Below are positions 53,238 to 64,000 of a DNA stretch of 64,000 nt, one piece after another (positions within the stretch are counted from its first letter, which is position 1; each line of letters starts with the position of its first letter). The DNA comes from Paraburkholderia dinghuensis. Its GTDB lineage: Bacteria; Pseudomonadota; Gammaproteobacteria; Burkholderiales; Burkholderiaceae. The stretch lies in contig NZ_RQIS01000003.1 in assembly GCF_003837865.1 (NCBI RefSeq), forward strand, positions 310,001 to 374,000. The letters run 5' to 3'. The notes below the pieces were generated by a model that saw only the letters and a list, made by a program, of their open reading frames with translations, made no database searches and was not told where the DNA came from. The position numbers and the translations under genes are program-made.

Positions 53238-53266
53238 TTGAACAATTCGCGAGAACAGGTTAGAAT
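53238..53266 (+). promoter_or_regulatory. Promoter of the tRNA-Leu gene
   Basis: TTGAAC at 53238-53243 and TAGAAT at 53261-53266 are spaced by exactly 17 bp. The start would be near 53273, about 50 nt before the mature tRNA. Confidence 0.8.
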
Positions 53267-53325
53267 TTAAGTCTTGAAGCGATTCGCGGGTTTCAACGAA
53301 ATTGTCCTCCCGGATTGCATGCAGT

Positions 53326-53410
53326 GCCGACGTGGTGAAATTGGTAGACACGCTATCTTGAGGGGGTAGTGGCGAAAGCTGTGCGAGTTCGAGTCTCGCC
53401 GTCGGCACCA
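53326..53410 (+). tRNA. tRNA-Leu (anticodon GAG)
   Basis: The 85-nt gene folds as a class II tRNA. The acceptor stem is GCCGACG / CGTCGGC, the anticodon stem CTATC / GGTAG surrounds the seven-base loop TTGAGGG with GAG at 53360-53362, and there is a long variable arm, a T-arm GCGAGTTCGAGTCTCGC and an encoded ACCA end. GAG reads the CUC/CUU leucine codons. Confidence 0.97.
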
Positions 53411-53419
53411 ATGTTATCT

Positions 53420-53467
53420 AAAAAATGCCAGCCGCTTGCTTCAGCTTTCGGCTGGCATTTTTGCTTT
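53420..53467 (+). terminator. Intrinsic terminator after tRNA-Leu
   Basis: ATGCCAGCCG (53425-53434) pairs perfectly with CGGCTGGCAT (53449-53458). A-rich sequence comes before the stem, and TTTTGCTTTT follows. Confidence 0.92.
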
Positions 53468-53516
53468 TAGATCGTGTTAGTTTGTTGTTCGCAGCGCGAA
53501 GTATGTGTAGTGATAC

Positions 53517-53540
53517 CCGCAGGGTGATACGTCCCTGCGG
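53517..53540 (+). promoter_or_regulatory. Hairpin in the nuo leader
   Basis: CCGCAGGG pairs with CCCTGCGG around TGATACGT, 30 bp before nuoA. There is no T-run after it, so it is probably a leader structure and not a terminator. The nuo promoter must lie between 53468 and nuoA or upstream by read-through; I see no strong one. Confidence 0.5.
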
Positions 53541-53570
53541 CTCCCCGAACCAAACCGATAGAGGATAGCC

Positions 53571-53930
53571 TTGAACCTCGCTGCCTATTACCCCGTCCTG
53601 TTGTTCATTGTCGTAGGTCTCGGTCTGGGCATAGCGCTGGTCACCATCGGCAAGATCCTCGGTCCCAATCGACCAGACAGCGAAAAAAATTCGCCGTACG
53701 AGTGCGGCTTCGAAGCGTTCGAAGACGCGCGCATGAAGTTCGACGTGCGCTACTACCTGGTCGCCATTCTCTTCATCATCTTCGACCTTGAGACCGCGTT
53801 CCTGTTTCCGTGGGGCGTGGCCCTGCGTGACATCGGCTGGCCCGGCTTTCTGGCGATGATGGTATTTCTGCTCGAATTCCTGCTGGGCTTTGCCTACATC
53901 TGGAAGAAAGGTGGTCTTGACTGGGAATGA
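53571..53930 (+). CDS. nuoA: NADH-quinone oxidoreductase subunit A
   Basis: NuoA is a small membrane subunit of complex I. The 119-residue protein has three helices and the conserved loop [20 protein letters not shown] near residue 38-58. It begins with TTG at 53571, three bases after AGAGGATAG, a good site. It is the first gene of the nuo operon. Confidence 0.97.
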   Translation: MNLAAYYPVLLFIVVGLGLGIALVTIGKILGPNRPDSEKNSPYECGFEAFEDARMKFDVRYYLVAILFIIFDLETAFLFPWGVALRDIGWPGFLAMMVFLLEFLLGFAYIWKKGGLDWE

Positions 53931-54003
53931 CGGGTTAATCGCCGGATAGCATGGATGGTGCCGCGGGGAACACTGCGGGCCATTCGTCTGGAGTGGAAAA
54001 CAA

Positions 54004-54483
54004 ATGAGTATCGAAGGGGTCTTGAAGGAAGGGTTTGTCACCACCACGGCTGACAAACTGATCAACTGGACGCGCACCGGCTCGCTGTGGCCGATGACGT
54101 TCGGGCTTGCATGTTGTGCGGTTGAGATGATGCACGCGGGCGCGGCCCGCTATGACCTCGACCGCTTCGGCGTCGTGTTCCGTCCGAGTCCGCGTCAGTC
54201 CGACGTGATGATCGTCGCCGGCACGCTGTGCAACAAGATGGCGCCCGCGCTGCGCAAGGTCTACGACCAGATGGCCGAGCCGCGCTGGGTGATCTCGATG
54301 GGGTCGTGCGCCAACGGCGGCGGCTATTACCACTATTCGTATTCGGTTGTGCGCGGTTGCGATCGCATCGTGCCGGTCGATGTCTACGTGCCGGGTTGCC
54401 CTCCCACTGCGGAAGCCCTGGTGTACGGGGTGATCCAGCTGCAGGCGAAGATCCGTCGCACCAACACCATCGCCCGTCAATAA
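54004..54483 (+). CDS. nuoB: NADH-quinone oxidoreductase subunit B
   Basis: NuoB carries the N2 [4Fe-4S] cluster, the last before quinone. The 159-residue protein has the tandem cysteines CC at residues 37-38 ([14 protein letters not shown]), a third in MGSCANGGG near 102 and a fourth in VPGCPPTAE near 132. It lies 73 bp after nuoA. Confidence 0.98.
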
Positions 54484-54505
54484 AGGCCGCGTGCCTCCCC
54501 ACAAT

Positions 54506-55111
54506 ATGGCAAGCAAACTCGAGACCCTGAAAGCGAACCTCGAAGCAGCCCTTGGCGCGCGCGTCGTCAGTCTCACCGAGGCACTCGGCGAGCTGACGCT
54601 GGTCGTCAAGGCGAGCGATTATCTGGGCGTCGCGAAGGAACTGCGCGACAATCCCACGCTTCGCTTCGAACAGTTGATCGACCTGTGTGGTCTGGACTAT
54701 CAGACCTACGGTGACGGCGCGTGGGAAGGCCCGCGCTTCGCGGCCGTGTCGCACCTGCTCTCGATCGCGAACAACTGGCGTCTGCGTCTGCGCGTGTTCG
54801 CACCCGACGACGCGGTGCCTATCGTGCCGTCGCTCGTCGAGATCTGGAATTCGACGAACTGGTACGAGCGCGAAGCGTTCGACCTCTACGGCATCGTCTT
54901 CGAAGGTCATCCGGACCTGCGCCGCATCCTCACCGACTACGGCTTCATCGGCCATCCGTTCCGTAAGGACTTCCCGGTTTCGGGTTACGTCGAAATGCGT
55001 TACGACCCGGAGCAGAAGCGCGTCGTCTATCAGCCGGTGACGATCGAGCCGCGCGAAATCACGCCGCGCGTGATCCGCGAGGATCGGTACGGTGGTCTGA
55101 AGAAACACTAA
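54506..55111 (+). CDS. nuoC: NADH-quinone oxidoreductase subunit C
   Basis: NuoC is a peripheral-arm subunit next to NuoD. The 201-residue protein has the signature [20 protein letters not shown] with RRILTDYGF near residue 118-145. Separate nuoC and nuoD genes, not the fused form of E. coli, are usual in beta-proteobacteria. A GTG at 54491, five codons upstream, is closer to AAGG and is the main alternative start. Confidence 0.96.
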   Translation: MASKLETLKANLEAALGARVVSLTEALGELTLVVKASDYLGVAKELRDNPTLRFEQLIDLCGLDYQTYGDGAWEGPRFAAVSHLLSIANNWRLRLRVFAPDDAVPIVPSLVEIWNSTNWYEREAFDLYGIVFEGHPDLRRILTDYGFIGHPFRKDFPVSGYVEMRYDPEQKRVVYQPVTIEPREITPRVIREDRYGGLKKH

Positions 55112-55120
55112 GAGGGTCGC

Positions 55121-56374
55121 ATGTCCGAGATCAAAAACTACACGCTCAACTTCGGCCCGCAGCACCCGGCAGCGCACGGCGTGCTGCGCCTCGTGCTCGA
55201 GCTCGATGGTGAAGTGATCCAGCGCGCCGATCCGCACATCGGCCTTTTGCACCGCGCGACTGAAAAGCTCGCCGAAAGCAAGACCTTCATTCAGTCGGTG
55301 CCCTACATGGACCGTCTCGACTACGTGTCGATGATGGTCAACGAGCACGGTTACGTGCTCGCGATCGAAAAGCTGCTCGGCATCGACGTGCCGGTGCGCG
55401 CGAAGTACATCCGCGTGCTGTTCGACGAAATCACGCGCGTGCTGAACCACCTCATGTGGATCGGCTCGCACGCACTCGACGTCGGCGCGATGGCGGTGTT
55501 CCTCTACGCGTTCCGTGAGCGCGAAGACTTGATGGACGTCTATGAGGCTGTGTCGGGCGCGCGCATGCACGCGGCCTACTATCGCCCGGGCGGCGTCTAT
55601 CGCGATCTGCCCGACGCGATGCCGCAATACAAGGCGTCGAAGATCCACAATGAGCGCGCGCTCGCGAAGATGAACGAAGCACGCCAGGGATCGCTGCTCG
55701 ATTTCATCGACGATTTCTTCACGCGCTTCCCGGGTTGTGTCGACGAGTATGAAACGCTGCTCACCGACAACCGCATCTGGAAGCAGCGTCTCGTTGGCAT
55801 CGGCGTGGTGAGCCCCGAGCGTGCGATGCAGCTCGGCCTGTCCGGCGCGATGCTGCGCGGTTCGGGAATCGAATGGGATCTGCGCAAGAAGCAGCCGTAC
55901 GAAGTCTACGATCAGATGGACTTCGACATTCCGGTCGGCGTGAACGGCGACTGCTACGACCGCTATCTCGTGCGTGTCGAGGAAATGCGTCAGTCCACGC
56001 GCATTGCAAAACAATGCATTGAGTGGCTGCGCAAGAATCCCGGCCCCGTGATGATCGACAATCACAAAATCGCTCCGCCGTCGCGCGTGAACATGAAGTC
56101 GAACATGGAAGAGCTGATTCACCACTTCAAGCTCTTCAGCGAAGGCTTCCACGTGCCTGCGGGCGAGGCGTACGCCGCCGTCGAGCATCCGAAGGGCGAG
56201 TTCGGCATCTATCTCGTGTCGGATGGTGCGAACAAGCCGTATCGCCTGAAGATTCGCGCACCGGGCTATGCGCACCTGGCCGCGCTCGATGAGATGGCGC
56301 GCGGTCACATGATTGCAGACGCAGTGACGATCATCGGTACGCAGGACATTGTGTTCGGCGAGATCGACCGCTAA
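55121..56374 (+). CDS. nuoD: NADH-quinone oxidoreductase subunit D
   Basis: NuoD helps form the quinone site with NuoB. The 417-residue protein starts [20 protein letters not shown], shows [20 protein letters not shown] near residue 40 and [12 protein letters not shown], and ends with the conserved [21 protein letters not shown] stretch ending in DR. It lies nine bases after nuoC. Confidence 0.98.
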   Translation: MSEIKNYTLNFGPQHPAAHGVLRLVLELDGEVIQRADPHIGLLHRATEKLAESKTFIQSVPYMDRLDYVSMMVNEHGYVLAIEKLLGIDVPVRAKYIRVLFDEITRVLNHLMWIGSHALDVGAMAVFLYAFREREDLMDVYEAVSGARMHAAYYRPGGVYRDLPDAMPQYKASKIHNERALAKMNEARQGSLLDFIDDFFTRFPGCVDEYETLLTDNRIWKQRLVGIGVVSPERAMQLGLSGAMLRGSGIEWDLRKKQPYEVYDQMDFDIPVGVNGDCYDRYLVRVEEMRQSTRIAKQCIEWLRKNPGPVMIDNHKIAPPSRVNMKSNMEELIHHFKLFSEGFHVPAGEAYAAVEHPKGEFGIYLVSDGANKPYRLKIRAPGYAHLAALDEMARGHMIADAVTIIGTQDIVFGEIDR

Positions 56375-56516
56375 GCGGGCAACATCTGGCGCGCCCCGGG
56401 GGCTCGGGTGCGTGCCGCGCAACATGCCGGGAACGCCACGTCTGTCGCAGCAAGCGGTAACGCAGCATGCGCGACAGGTTTTCGTTCGGTAGGAATTGAA
56501 AGAGTCGTGTCTGAAA

Positions 56517-57002
56517 ATGATCTCAGCTGAAGGCCTGAAAGAAATCGATCGCGCGTTGACGAAGTACCCCGCCGATCAGAAACAGTCCGCCGTGATGGCG
56601 GCACTGGCCGTCGCTCAAGAAGAGCATGGCTGGCTGTCGCCCGAACTCATGCAGTTCGTGGCCGACTACCTTGGCATGCCGCCCGTCGCGGTCCAGGAAG
56701 TTGCCACGTTCTACACGATGTTCGAGACCAAGCCGGTCGGCAAGCACAAGATCACGCTCTGCACGAACCTGCCGTGCCAGCTCGGTCCGGATGGCGGCTC
56801 CGACAGCACGGCCGCATACCTGAAGCAGAAGCTCGGAATCGACTTCGGCGAAACCACACCCGATGGCAAGTTCACCCTGAAAGAGGGTGAGTGCATGGGT
56901 GCGTGTGGCGATGCACCGGTGCTGCTCGTGAACAACCATCGTATGTGCAGCTTCATGAGCCGCGAGAAGATCGACCAGCTGCTCGAGGAACTTTCGAAAT
57001 GA
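56517..57002 (+). CDS. nuoE: NADH-quinone oxidoreductase subunit E
   Basis: NuoE carries the N1a [2Fe-2S] cluster. The 161-residue protein has the four ligands as CTNLPC near residue 85 and CMGAC near 126, plus [15 protein letters not shown] just before. The ATG at 56517 is preferred over an in-frame TTG at 56496. A 142-bp gap separates it from nuoD. Its stop overlaps the nuoF start. Confidence 0.97.
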   Translation: MISAEGLKEIDRALTKYPADQKQSAVMAALAVAQEEHGWLSPELMQFVADYLGMPPVAVQEVATFYTMFETKPVGKHKITLCTNLPCQLGPDGGSDSTAAYLKQKLGIDFGETTPDGKFTLKEGECMGACGDAPVLLVNNHRMCSFMSREKIDQLLEELSK

Positions 57003-58327
57003 CCTCTCTGCACAACCGTCACATCAAACCGCTGATTCTCGCCGGCCTTAACGGCGACAACTGGCACCTCGAAGACTACGTGGCGCGCGGCGGTTACAAG
57101 CAGCTGCGCCGTATTCTCGAAGAAAAAATTCCGCCCGAGCAGGTGATCGCCGACGTCAAGGCGTCGGGTCTGCGCGGTCGCGGTGGCGCGGGTTTTCCGA
57201 CCGGCCTGAAGTGGAGCTTCATGCCGCGCCAGTTCCCGGGGCAAAAGTATCTCGTCTGCAACTCAGATGAGGGCGAGCCGGGCACATTCAAGGACCGCGA
57301 CATTCTGCGCTGGAATCCGCACTCGGTGATCGAAGGCATGGCCATTGGCGCTTACGCGATGGGCATCACCGTCGGATACAACTACATCCACGGCGAGATC
57401 TTCGAGGTCTATCGCCGCTTCGAGGCTGCGCTTGAAGAAGCGCGCCAGGCGGGCTATCTCGGCGACAACATTCTCGGCACCGATTTCTCGTTCCAGCTGC
57501 ACGCGCACCACGGTTACGGCGCCTACATCTGCGGCGAAGAAACGGCACTGCTCGAATCGCTCGAAGGCAAGAAGGGCCAGCCGCGCTTCAAGCCGCCGTT
57601 CCCGGCGAGCTTCGGCGTGTACGGCAAGCCCACCACGATCAACAACACCGAGACGTTCGCCGCGGTTCCGTTCCTGCTGGAAGTCGGTCCGCAGGCGTAC
57701 ATGGAACTCGGCAAGCCGAACAACGGCGGCACGAAGATTTTCTCGATCGCTGGTGACGTTGAGCGTCCGGGCAACTACGAAATCCCGCTCGGCACCCCGT
57801 TCGCGACGCTCATGGAGCTGGCCGGCGGCGTGCGCGGCGGCAAGAAGCTCAAGGCGGTGATTCCGGGTGGATCGTCGGCGCCGGTGATTCCGGGCGACCT
57901 GATGATGCAGACCGACCTCGACTACGACTCGATCGCAAAGGCGGGTTCGATGCTCGGCTCGGGCGCGGTCATCGTCATGGACGAAACGCGTTGCATGGTG
58001 CGCTCGCTGCTGCGTCTTTCGTACTTCTATTTCGAAGAGTCGTGCGGTCAGTGCACGCCGTGCCGCGAAGGCACGGGCTGGATGTATCGCGTCGTGAACC
58101 GCATCGAACACGGTCAGGGCCGCCAGGAAGACCTGGACCTGCTGAACTCGGTGGCGGGCAACATCATGGGCCGCACCATCTGCGCGCTCGGCGATGCGGC
58201 GGCGATGCCGGTGCGCGGCATGCTCAAGCACTACTGGGACGAATTCGAATATCACGTGCACAACAAGCGTTGCCTCGTCGGCGGACATGCCGGTTCGCAA
58301 GCGGCATCGGAGACGGTGGCCGTCTGA
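56999..58327 (+). CDS. nuoF: NADH-quinone oxidoreductase subunit F
   Basis: NuoF binds NADH, FMN and the N3 [4Fe-4S] cluster. The 442-residue protein has [19 protein letters not shown] near residue 60, [16 protein letters not shown] near 90 for FMN/NADH binding, and the cluster ligands in [16 protein letters not shown] near 350. The start overlaps the nuoE stop (ATGA). Confidence 0.98.
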   Translation: MTSLHNRHIKPLILAGLNGDNWHLEDYVARGGYKQLRRILEEKIPPEQVIADVKASGLRGRGGAGFPTGLKWSFMPRQFPGQKYLVCNSDEGEPGTFKDRDILRWNPHSVIEGMAIGAYAMGITVGYNYIHGEIFEVYRRFEAALEEARQAGYLGDNILGTDFSFQLHAHHGYGAYICGEETALLESLEGKKGQPRFKPPFPASFGVYGKPTTINNTETFAAVPFLLEVGPQAYMELGKPNNGGTKIFSIAGDVERPGNYEIPLGTPFATLMELAGGVRGGKKLKAVIPGGSSAPVIPGDLMMQTDLDYDSIAKAGSMLGSGAVIVMDETRCMVRSLLRLSYFYFEESCGQCTPCREGTGWMYRVVNRIEHGQGRQEDLDLLNSVAGNIMGRTICALGDAAAMPVRGMLKHYWDEFEYHVHNKRCLVGGHAGSQAASETVAV

Positions 58328-58435
58328 GGGCGAAACGCGGAAGGGGCGATCTGGGTGCGGGCCGCGTAACGCGACGCATCCGGGTAGACCGCGGTGAACG
58401 ATTGAGCGGTAACAGGTTAGGGACGATTAACCATC

Positions 58436-60769
58436 ATGGTTGAACTTGAAATAGACGGCAAGAAGGTGGAAGTGCCCGCAGGCAGCATGGTGATCCAGGC
58501 TGCGCAGCAGGCGGACACGTACATTCCACACTTCTGCTATCACAAGAAGCTGTCGATCGCGGCCAACTGCCGGATGTGTCTTGTCGATGTCGAGAAGATG
58601 CCGAAGGCCGTGCCCGCATGCGCGACGCCGGTGTCCCCGGGCATGATCGTGCGCACGACATCCGAGAAGGCCGTGCAGGGTCAGCAAGCCGTGATGGAGT
58701 TCCTGCTGATCAATCACCCGCTCGACTGCCCGATCTGCGACCAGGGCGGCGAATGCCAGCTGCAGGACCTCGCGGTCGGCTATGGCAAATCGGCTTCGCG
58801 CTACAGCGAAGAAAAGCGCGTGGTGTTCCACAAGAACGTCGGTCCGCTCATCTCGATGGAAGAGATGTCGCGCTGCATTCATTGCACGCGCTGCGTGCGC
58901 TTCGGCGACGAAATCGCGGGCGTGATGGAACTGGGCATGCTCGGCCGCGGCGAGCACTCGGAAATCACGACGTTCATCGGTAAGACCGTCGACTCGGAAC
59001 TGTCGGGCAACATGATCGACTTGTGCCCGGTCGGCGCACTCACGAGCAAGCCGTTCCGCTACAGCGCTCGCACCTGGGAACTCTCGCGCCGCAAGTCGGT
59101 GAGCCCGCACGACTCGACGGGTGCGAACCTCGTCGTGCAGGTGAAGAACAACCGCGTGATGCGCGTGCTGCCGTACGAGAACGAAGCGATCAACGAATGC
59201 TGGATCTCGGACAAGGACCGCTTCTCGTACGAAGGCGTCAATAGCGAAGAGCGCCTGACCCACCCGATGATCAAGCAGGGCGGTCAGTGGATCGAAACCG
59301 ACTGGCAGTCGGCGCTGGCATACGTCGTGAAGGGTATCAAGGGCATCAGCGACGAACATGGCGAAAACATGATCGCCGCGCTTGCCAGCCCGCACAGCAC
59401 GACCGAAGAACTCTATCTGCTCAAGCAGTTCGCGAACGCGATCGGCACGCCGAACGTCGACTTCCGTCTGCGCCAGAGCGACTTCTCCGCACCGGTCACG
59501 GGTGCACCGTGGCTCGGCACGAAGATCGCCGATCTGACGTATGCCGACGCCGCATTTGTGATCGGCTCGTTCCTGCGCCGCGATCACGCGCTGTTCGCTG
59601 CGCGTCTGCGCCAGGCCGCGAAGGGCGGCGCGAAGGTCACACTGCTTCAGGCCAGCGCCGACAACTCGCTGATCCCGAGCGCGCAGCGCATCGTCGCGGC
59701 ACCGTCGGCATGGCTTGACGAACTCGCCGGCATCGCAGCCGCGGTCGCGCAAGCCAAGGGCGTCGCTGTGCCGGAAGCATTCGCAAACGCGCAAGCTGGT
59801 GACGCAGCAAAGCAGGTTGCTGCTTCGCTCGCGAGCGGTGAACGCCGTTTCGTGCTGCTCGGCAACACGGCCGTCCAGCACCCGGATTTCTCGCGCCTGC
59901 ACGCCGCAGCGCAATTCATCGCCGATACGACCGGCGCGACGCTCGGCTTCCTCACCGAAGCGGGCAACACGGTCGGTGCATACCTCGCGGATACATTGCC
60001 GGGCAACGGTGGTCTCAACGCACGCGAAGTGTTTGAGCAGCCGCGCAAGGGTTATCTGCTGCTCAACGTCGAGCCGGAATTCGATAGCGCGAATCCGGCA
60101 GCGGCGCGCGCGGCGCTCGACCAGGCGGAAATGGTTGTGATGTTCTCGCCGTTCAAGGCGGGCCTCGACTACGCGGACGTGCTGTTGCCTATCGCGCCGT
60201 ACACCGAAACGTCGGGGACCTTCGTGAACGCCGAAGGCACGGTCCAGAGTTTCAATGGCGTTGTCCGTCCGCTCGGCGAAACGCGTCCGGCGTGGAAGGT
60301 GCTGCGCGTACTGGGCACGATGCTCGGCGCGCAAGGCTTCGAATACGAAACCTCGGAAGAAGTGCGTCGCAAGGCACTGGGCGACGGCAGCTTTGCCGCA
60401 CGTCTGTCGAACAAGGCAGGTGCGCCGCTTTCGAAGGGCACGGTGGCCGCGGCGGCACAAGGGCGCTTCGAGCGCATCGCCGACGTGCCGATCTATCACG
60501 CCGATTCGCTCGTGCGCCGCGCCGATGCGCTGCAGCTTACGGCGGCGGCCCGCGTGGCGAATTCGGTCGGTCTGCCGACCGCGCTCTTCGATCAGCTTGG
60601 CCTGAAGGAAGGCGACGCCGTGCGCGTGCGCCAGGGCAATCTGTCGGTGAGCGCGCCCGCTACGCGCGATGCGAATCTTGCGCCGACGGTGGTGCGTGTG
60701 TCGGCGGCAACGCCGGTGGGCGCGCAACTCGGCAGCCTGTTCGGTGAACTGCTGGTGGAGAAGGCGTAA
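58436..60769 (+). CDS. nuoG: NADH-quinone oxidoreductase subunit G
   Basis: NuoG is the large iron-sulfur subunit of the NADH-oxidising arm. The 777-residue protein has a [2Fe-2S] ferredoxin domain ([20 protein letters not shown], residues about 35-54), a His/Cys [4Fe-4S] site ([18 protein letters not shown] near 98), a ferredoxin-like cluster site ([14 protein letters not shown] near 144), and a molybdopterin-oxidoreductase-like domain without a molybdenum site. The alanine-rich middle part is typical of beta-proteobacteria. nuoH begins immediately after its stop. Confidence 0.97.
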   Translation: MVELEIDGKKVEVPAGSMVIQAAQQADTYIPHFCYHKKLSIAANCRMCLVDVEKMPKAVPACATPVSPGMIVRTTSEKAVQGQQAVMEFLLINHPLDCPICDQGGECQLQDLAVGYGKSASRYSEEKRVVFHKNVGPLISMEEMSRCIHCTRCVRFGDEIAGVMELGMLGRGEHSEITTFIGKTVDSELSGNMIDLCPVGALTSKPFRYSARTWELSRRKSVSPHDSTGANLVVQVKNNRVMRVLPYENEAINECWISDKDRFSYEGVNSEERLTHPMIKQGGQWIETDWQSALAYVVKGIKGISDEHGENMIAALASPHSTTEELYLLKQFANAIGTPNVDFRLRQSDFSAPVTGAPWLGTKIADLTYADAAFVIGSFLRRDHALFAARLRQAAKGGAKVTLLQASADNSLIPSAQRIVAAPSAWLDELAGIAAAVAQAKGVAVPEAFANAQAGDAAKQVAASLASGERRFVLLGNTAVQHPDFSRLHAAAQFIADTTGATLGFLTEAGNTVGAYLADTLPGNGGLNAREVFEQPRKGYLLLNVEPEFDSANPAAARAALDQAEMVVMFSPFKAGLDYADVLLPIAPYTETSGTFVNAEGTVQSFNGVVRPLGETRPAWKVLRVLGTMLGAQGFEYETSEEVRRKALGDGSFAARLSNKAGAPLSKGTVAAAAQGRFERIADVPIYHADSLVRRADALQLTAAARVANSVGLPTALFDQLGLKEGDAVRVRQGNLSVSAPATRDANLAPTVVRVSAATPVGAQLGSLFGELLVEKA

Positions 60770-61834
60770 ATGAGCTTGTTCGATACGATCAATGCAGGCG
60801 GCAGCCAGCTGCTCGGCGTGGCGTGGCCCACTGTGTGGGCGGTGGTGCGCATTCTCGTCGTCGCGGTGGTGATCCTGCTGTGCGTCGCGTACCTGATCCT
60901 CTGGGAGCGCAAGCTCATCGGCTGGATGCACGTGCGTCTCGGTCCGAACCGCGTCGGTCCCGCAGGTCTTCTGCAGCCGATCGCCGACGTGCTGAAGCTG
61001 CTGCTCAAGGAAGTCATTCAGCCTGCGCAGGCGAGCCGCTGGATCTACATGATCGCGCCGATCATGGTGGTGGTGCCGGCGTTCGCGGTCTGGGCGGTGA
61101 TTCCGTTTCAGGCGGGCGCGGTGCTCGGCGACATCAACGCAGGTCTGCTCTATGTGATGGCAATCTCGTCGATCGGTGTCTACGGCGTGATTCTCGCGGG
61201 CTGGGCCTCGAACTCGAAGTACGCGTTCCTCGGCGCGATGCGCGCCGCGGCGCAGATGGTGTCCTACGAAATCGCGATGGGCTTCGCGCTCGTCGTCGTG
61301 CTGATGGTGTCGGGCAGCCTGAATCTCTCGGACATCGTCCACGGCCAGATGCGCGGCATCTTCGCAAGCTGGGGCATCACGTTCCTCTCGTGGAACTGGC
61401 TGCCGCTTCTGCCGATGTTCGTCGTCTACTTCATCTCGGGCATCGCCGAAACGAACCGCCACCCGTTCGACGTGGTGGAAGGGGAGTCGGAAATCGTCGC
61501 GGGTCACATGATCGACTACTCGGGGATGGGCTTCGCGCTGTTCTTCCTCGCCGAGTACATCAACATGATCGTGATCTCGGCGCTGGCCTCGGTCATGTTC
61601 CTCGGTGGCTGGAGCGCGCCGTTCGCCTTCCTCGATTTCATCCCGGGCGTGTTCTGGCTCGTGCTGAAGGTCTTCTTCCTGCTGTCGGTCTTCATCTGGG
61701 CCCGCGCGACGTTCCCGCGCTATCGCTATGACCAGATCATGCGTCTCGGCTGGAAGGTGTTCATTCCGGTTTGCGTGGTGTGGCTCATCGTGGTCGGCTT
61801 CTGGTACATGTCGCCGCTGAGCATCTGGAAATAA
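60770..61834 (+). CDS. nuoH: NADH-quinone oxidoreductase subunit H
   Basis: NuoH is the membrane subunit that forms the quinone entry chamber. The 354-residue protein has about eight helices and the conserved motifs [20 protein letters not shown] near residue 45, [20 protein letters not shown] near 224 and [18 protein letters not shown] near 316. It directly adjoins nuoG. Confidence 0.98.
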   Translation: MSLFDTINAGGSQLLGVAWPTVWAVVRILVVAVVILLCVAYLILWERKLIGWMHVRLGPNRVGPAGLLQPIADVLKLLLKEVIQPAQASRWIYMIAPIMVVVPAFAVWAVIPFQAGAVLGDINAGLLYVMAISSIGVYGVILAGWASNSKYAFLGAMRAAAQMVSYEIAMGFALVVVLMVSGSLNLSDIVHGQMRGIFASWGITFLSWNWLPLLPMFVVYFISGIAETNRHPFDVVEGESEIVAGHMIDYSGMGFALFFLAEYINMIVISALASVMFLGGWSAPFAFLDFIPGVFWLVLKVFFLLSVFIWARATFPRYRYDQIMRLGWKVFIPVCVVWLIVVGFWYMSPLSIWK

Positions 61835-61849
61835 AGGGCGGACGAGACC

Positions 61850-62338
61850 ATGAACGCTATCCAAAACTTCTTCAAGACGTTCTTCCTGACCGAGTTGCTC
61901 AAGGGGCTCGCGCTGACCGGCCGTTATACGTTCAAGCGCAAGTTCACGGTGCAGTTCCCGGAAGAGAAGACCCCGATGTCGCCGCGTTTTCGCGGTTTGC
62001 ACGCGCTGCGCCGCTACGAAAATGGCGAAGAACGCTGCATCGCGTGCAAGCTGTGCGAGGCTGTGTGCCCCGCGCTCGCCATCACGATCGAGTCGGAAGT
62101 GCGCGAGGACAACACGCGCCGCACAACGCGCTATGACATCGACCTGACCAAGTGCATCTTCTGCGGCTTCTGCGAAGAGAGCTGCCCAGTCGATTCGATC
62201 GTCGAAACGCACATTCTCGAGTATCACGGCGAGAAGCGCGGCGATCTGTATTTCACGAAGGACATGCTGCTGGCCGTCGGCGATCGCTACGAAGCACAGA
62301 TCGCAGCGAACAAGGCAGCGGATGCACCGTACCGTTGA
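61850..62338 (+). CDS. nuoI: NADH-quinone oxidoreductase subunit I
   Basis: NuoI carries clusters N6a and N6b. The 162-residue protein has two ferredoxin motifs, [13 protein letters not shown] near residue 64 and [14 protein letters not shown] near 103. It lies 15 bp after nuoH. A longer gap of 175 bp follows before nuoJ, with no obvious terminator or ORF. Confidence 0.98.
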   Translation: MNAIQNFFKTFFLTELLKGLALTGRYTFKRKFTVQFPEEKTPMSPRFRGLHALRRYENGEERCIACKLCEAVCPALAITIESEVREDNTRRTTRYDIDLTKCIFCGFCEESCPVDSIVETHILEYHGEKRGDLYFTKDMLLAVGDRYEAQIAANKAADAPYR

Positions 62339-62513
62339 TTTTTTAGTTTGACGCTGCATCGGCCCGCGGTTCGGGCCGGCTGCGGGACAGGTGTGTGCTG
62401 ACAAGCGCCACCTCTTCGCAGCATGTCCGCCGCGGCGCGGCGCTCCCTGGTCTGGCCGCCAGTCCGAGCCGCGCAACCCGCCTCACGATGGCCCCAACGA
62501 TGAACCAGTAATC

Positions 62514-63170
62514 ATGGAATTCACGACCGTCCTGTTTTACATCTTCGCGCTGCTGCTGACGCTGTCAGGGCTGAAGGTGATCACGTCGCGCAACCCTGTG
62601 TCGGCGGCGCTTTTCCTCGTGCTCGCGTTCTTTAATGCGGCCGCGATCTGGATGCTGCTCGAGGCGGAATTCCTCGCGATCCTGCTGGTGCTCGTCTATG
62701 TGGGCGCGGTGATGGTGCTGTTCCTGTTCGTCGTGATGATGCTGGACATCAACATCGACGTACTGAGCCGCGACTTCAAGCGCTTCGTCCCGGTTGCGAC
62801 CGTGGTGGGCGCGATCATCGTGGTCGAGACCGCGCTGATCCTCTGGCATGGATACGGTGCGACGACGTCGCCGGTGCCCGATACGTCGGCTGCAGCGGTC
62901 GCGTCTGTGTCGAACTCGCATCTGATCGGCAAGATCATGTACACCGACTACATCTTCGCGTTCGAAGTGGCCGGCCTCGTGCTGCTCGTCGCGATCGTCG
63001 CGGCGATCGCACTGACCGTGCGCGAACCGAAGGATGCAAAGCGGCAAAACGTTTCGAAGCAGGTCAAGGTGCGTCGCGAAGACCGCGTGCGCCTCGTGAA
63101 GATGCCTGCCGTGAAGGAAGTTCCGGAAGAGCCTGCAACGGACGAAACCGCGTCCGGCAGCAAGAGCTGA
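62514..63170 (+). CDS. nuoJ: NADH-quinone oxidoreductase subunit J
   Basis: NuoJ is a membrane subunit of the proton-pumping arm. The 218-residue protein has five helices and the conserved [20 protein letters not shown] with VVMMLDIN near residues 56-82. The charged C-terminal tail (residues about 175-218) is rich in lysine, arginine and glutamate. The start is set by the conserved [15 protein letters not shown]. Confidence 0.96.
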   Translation: MEFTTVLFYIFALLLTLSGLKVITSRNPVSAALFLVLAFFNAAAIWMLLEAEFLAILLVLVYVGAVMVLFLFVVMMLDINIDVLSRDFKRFVPVATVVGAIIVVETALILWHGYGATTSPVPDTSAAAVASVSNSHLIGKIMYTDYIFAFEVAGLVLLVAIVAAIALTVREPKDAKRQNVSKQVKVRREDRVRLVKMPAVKEVPEEPATDETASGSKS

Positions 63171-63190
63171 ACGCGCAGGAGAGAGACCCC

Positions 63191-63496
63191 ATGTTGACCC
63201 TTGCTCATTACCTCGTCCTCGGCGCGATCCTCTTTGCGATCTCGATCGTTGGCATTTTCCTCAACCGCCGCAACGTCATCATCATTCTGATGGCGATCGA
63301 GCTGATGCTGCTGGCGGTGAACACGAACTTCGTTGCGTTCTCGCACTACCTCGGTGACATTCACGGCCAGGTGTTCGTGTTCTTTGTGCTTACTGTTGCG
63401 GCCGCGGAAGCCGCGATTGGTCTTGCGATTCTCGTGACCTTGTTCCGCAGCCTCGACACGATCAACGTCGAGGATCTCGATCAGCTCAAAGGTTAA
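63191..63496 (+). CDS. nuoK: NADH-quinone oxidoreductase subunit K
   Basis: NuoK is a small antiporter-like membrane subunit of 101 residues with three helices. The glutamates needed for proton transfer are in [15 protein letters not shown] near residue 36 and [12 protein letters not shown] near 70. AGGAGAGAGACCCC precedes the ATG. Confidence 0.98.
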   Translation: MLTLAHYLVLGAILFAISIVGIFLNRRNVIIILMAIELMLLAVNTNFVAFSHYLGDIHGQVFVFFVLTVAAAEAAIGLAILVTLFRSLDTINVEDLDQLKG

Positions 63497-63507
63497 GGCA
63501 GCCTGCT

Positions 63508-64000
63508 ATGGCAACGACACTCAACGAAAACCTGTTGCTGGCGGTACCGCTCGCACCACTCGCCGGTTCCCTCATTGCCGGTCTGTTCGGCAAAACGGTG
63601 GGACGCGCCGGTGCGCACACGGTAACCATTCTCGGCGTTGCGATTGCGTTCGTGCTTTCGTGCATGACGTTCTTCGACGTACTCGGCGGCGCGAGCTTCA
63701 ACGCGACTGTCTACGAATGGATGTCGGTAGGCGGCCTGAAATTCGAAGTTGGTTTCCTCGTCGATTCGCTGACGGCTCTCATGATGTGCGTGGTGACCTT
63801 CGTGTCGCTGATGGTGCACATCTACACGATCGGCTACATGGCGGAAGAAGAGGGCTACCAGCGCTTCTTCTCGTACATCGCGCTCTTCACGTTCGCAATG
63901 TTGATGCTCGTGATGAGCAACAACTTCCTGCAGCTGTTCTTCGGCTGGGAAGCGGTGGGGCTCGTCTCGTATCTGCTGATCGGTTTCTACTTCAAGCGTG
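63508..64000 (+). CDS. nuoL: NADH-quinone oxidoreductase subunit L, cut by window edge
   Basis: NuoL is the distal antiporter-like subunit with the long lateral helix. Only the first 164 codons are inside the window. They include the hydrophobic start LLLAVPLAPLAGSLIAGLFG, the segment FLVDSLTALMMCVVTFVSLM near residue 83, and LFFGWEAVGLVSYLLIGFY near 143 with the conserved glutamate. The gene is 11 bp after nuoK. Confidence 0.97.
   Translation, partial: MATTLNENLLLAVPLAPLAGSLIAGLFGKTVGRAGAHTVTILGVAIAFVLSCMTFFDVLGGASFNATVYEWMSVGGLKFEVGFLVDSLTALMMCVVTFVSLMVHIYTIGYMAEEEGYQRFFSYIALFTFAMLMLVMSNNFLQLFFGWEAVGLVSYLLIGFYFKR

Noticed and set aside
53469..53570. A strong promoter for nuoA directly upstream
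   Set aside because: I could find only poor hexamers, so no promoter is called. The hairpin alone is reported.
54062..56425. Open frame of nearly 800 codons antisense to nuoB, nuoC and nuoD
   Set aside because: Its composition and overlap with conserved complex I genes mark it as non-coding.
58427..62476. A very long open frame (over 1,300 codons) antisense to nuoG, nuoH and nuoI
   Set aside because: It is a shadow of GC-rich codon use: rich in Arg, His and Asp, no recognisable domains, and it spans several certain genes on the other strand.

Overview
The window is high-GC DNA with dense genes, short spacers and Shine-Dalgarno sites. Gene content and order point to the chromosome of a Burkholderiaceae beta-proteobacterium, most likely Paraburkholderia, Caballeronia or a close relative. 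The evidence is the runs ilvB-ilvN-ilvC-psd-pssA-leuA and rpsO-pnp-quinone reductase-tpiA-secG-tRNA-Leu-nuoA-L, and the beta-proteobacterial families DUF3106 and DUF3619. I saw no transposase, integrase, phage gene, rRNA or CRISPR array. Most of the window is core chromosome; the segment most likely to be accessory is 20.7-27.9 kb.

Layout. 1-5.9 kb: purD (cut by the window edge), yebC and upp on the minus strand, then an SDR-like protein, mgsA and a quinone reductase on the plus strand. 6.2-7.3 kb: an orphan pstS behind a Pho-box-like site. 7.6-16.2 kb: the complete potassium system, a small membrane ORF, kdpFABC and kdpDE. 16.2-20.7 kb: a guanidine-II riboswitch with a SugE/Gdx exporter, a DUF4126 membrane protein, a large FtsX-type permease and a MarR regulator. 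20.8-27.9 kb: two divergent operons. The minus operon encodes a flavin/iron-sulfur reductase, Rieske oxygenase alpha and beta subunits, an acyl/aryl-CoA ligase and an SDR. The plus operon encodes a thiolase-like protein and a DUF35 zinc-ribbon protein. Together they look like a CoA-thioester catabolic pathway of unknown substrate. 28.0-30.7 kb: truncated hemoglobin, AlaX editing protein, DUF924 protein and an SDR.

30.8-37.7 kb (all minus): a TetR regulator coupled to a LOG-family hydrolase; an envelope set (metallophosphoesterase of LpxH type, GT4 glycosyltransferase, diacylglycerol kinase); and a sigma factor-DUF3619-DUF3106-RDD operon. 38.1-45.4 kb: branched-chain amino acid synthesis (ilvB, ilvN, ilvC, leuA) interleaved with phosphatidylethanolamine synthesis (psd, pssA). 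Two short upstream ORFs may act as leader peptides; the one before leuA is very rich in leucine. 45.5-47.6 kb: a lipoprotein and a periplasmic binding protein whose signal peptide carries a hexanucleotide repeat. 47.8-53.4 kb: rpsO, pnp, quinone reductase, tpiA, secG and tRNA-Leu(GAG). 53.5-64 kb: the complex I operon nuoA to nuoL, cut by the right edge.

Regulatory structure is visible at many points: intrinsic terminators, a guanidine-II riboswitch, a long hairpin between rpsO and pnp, several good sigma-70 promoters, and a leader motif shared by two unrelated genes. All calls come from reading the sequence; no database search was run. Functions of unrecognised families are marked as inference.
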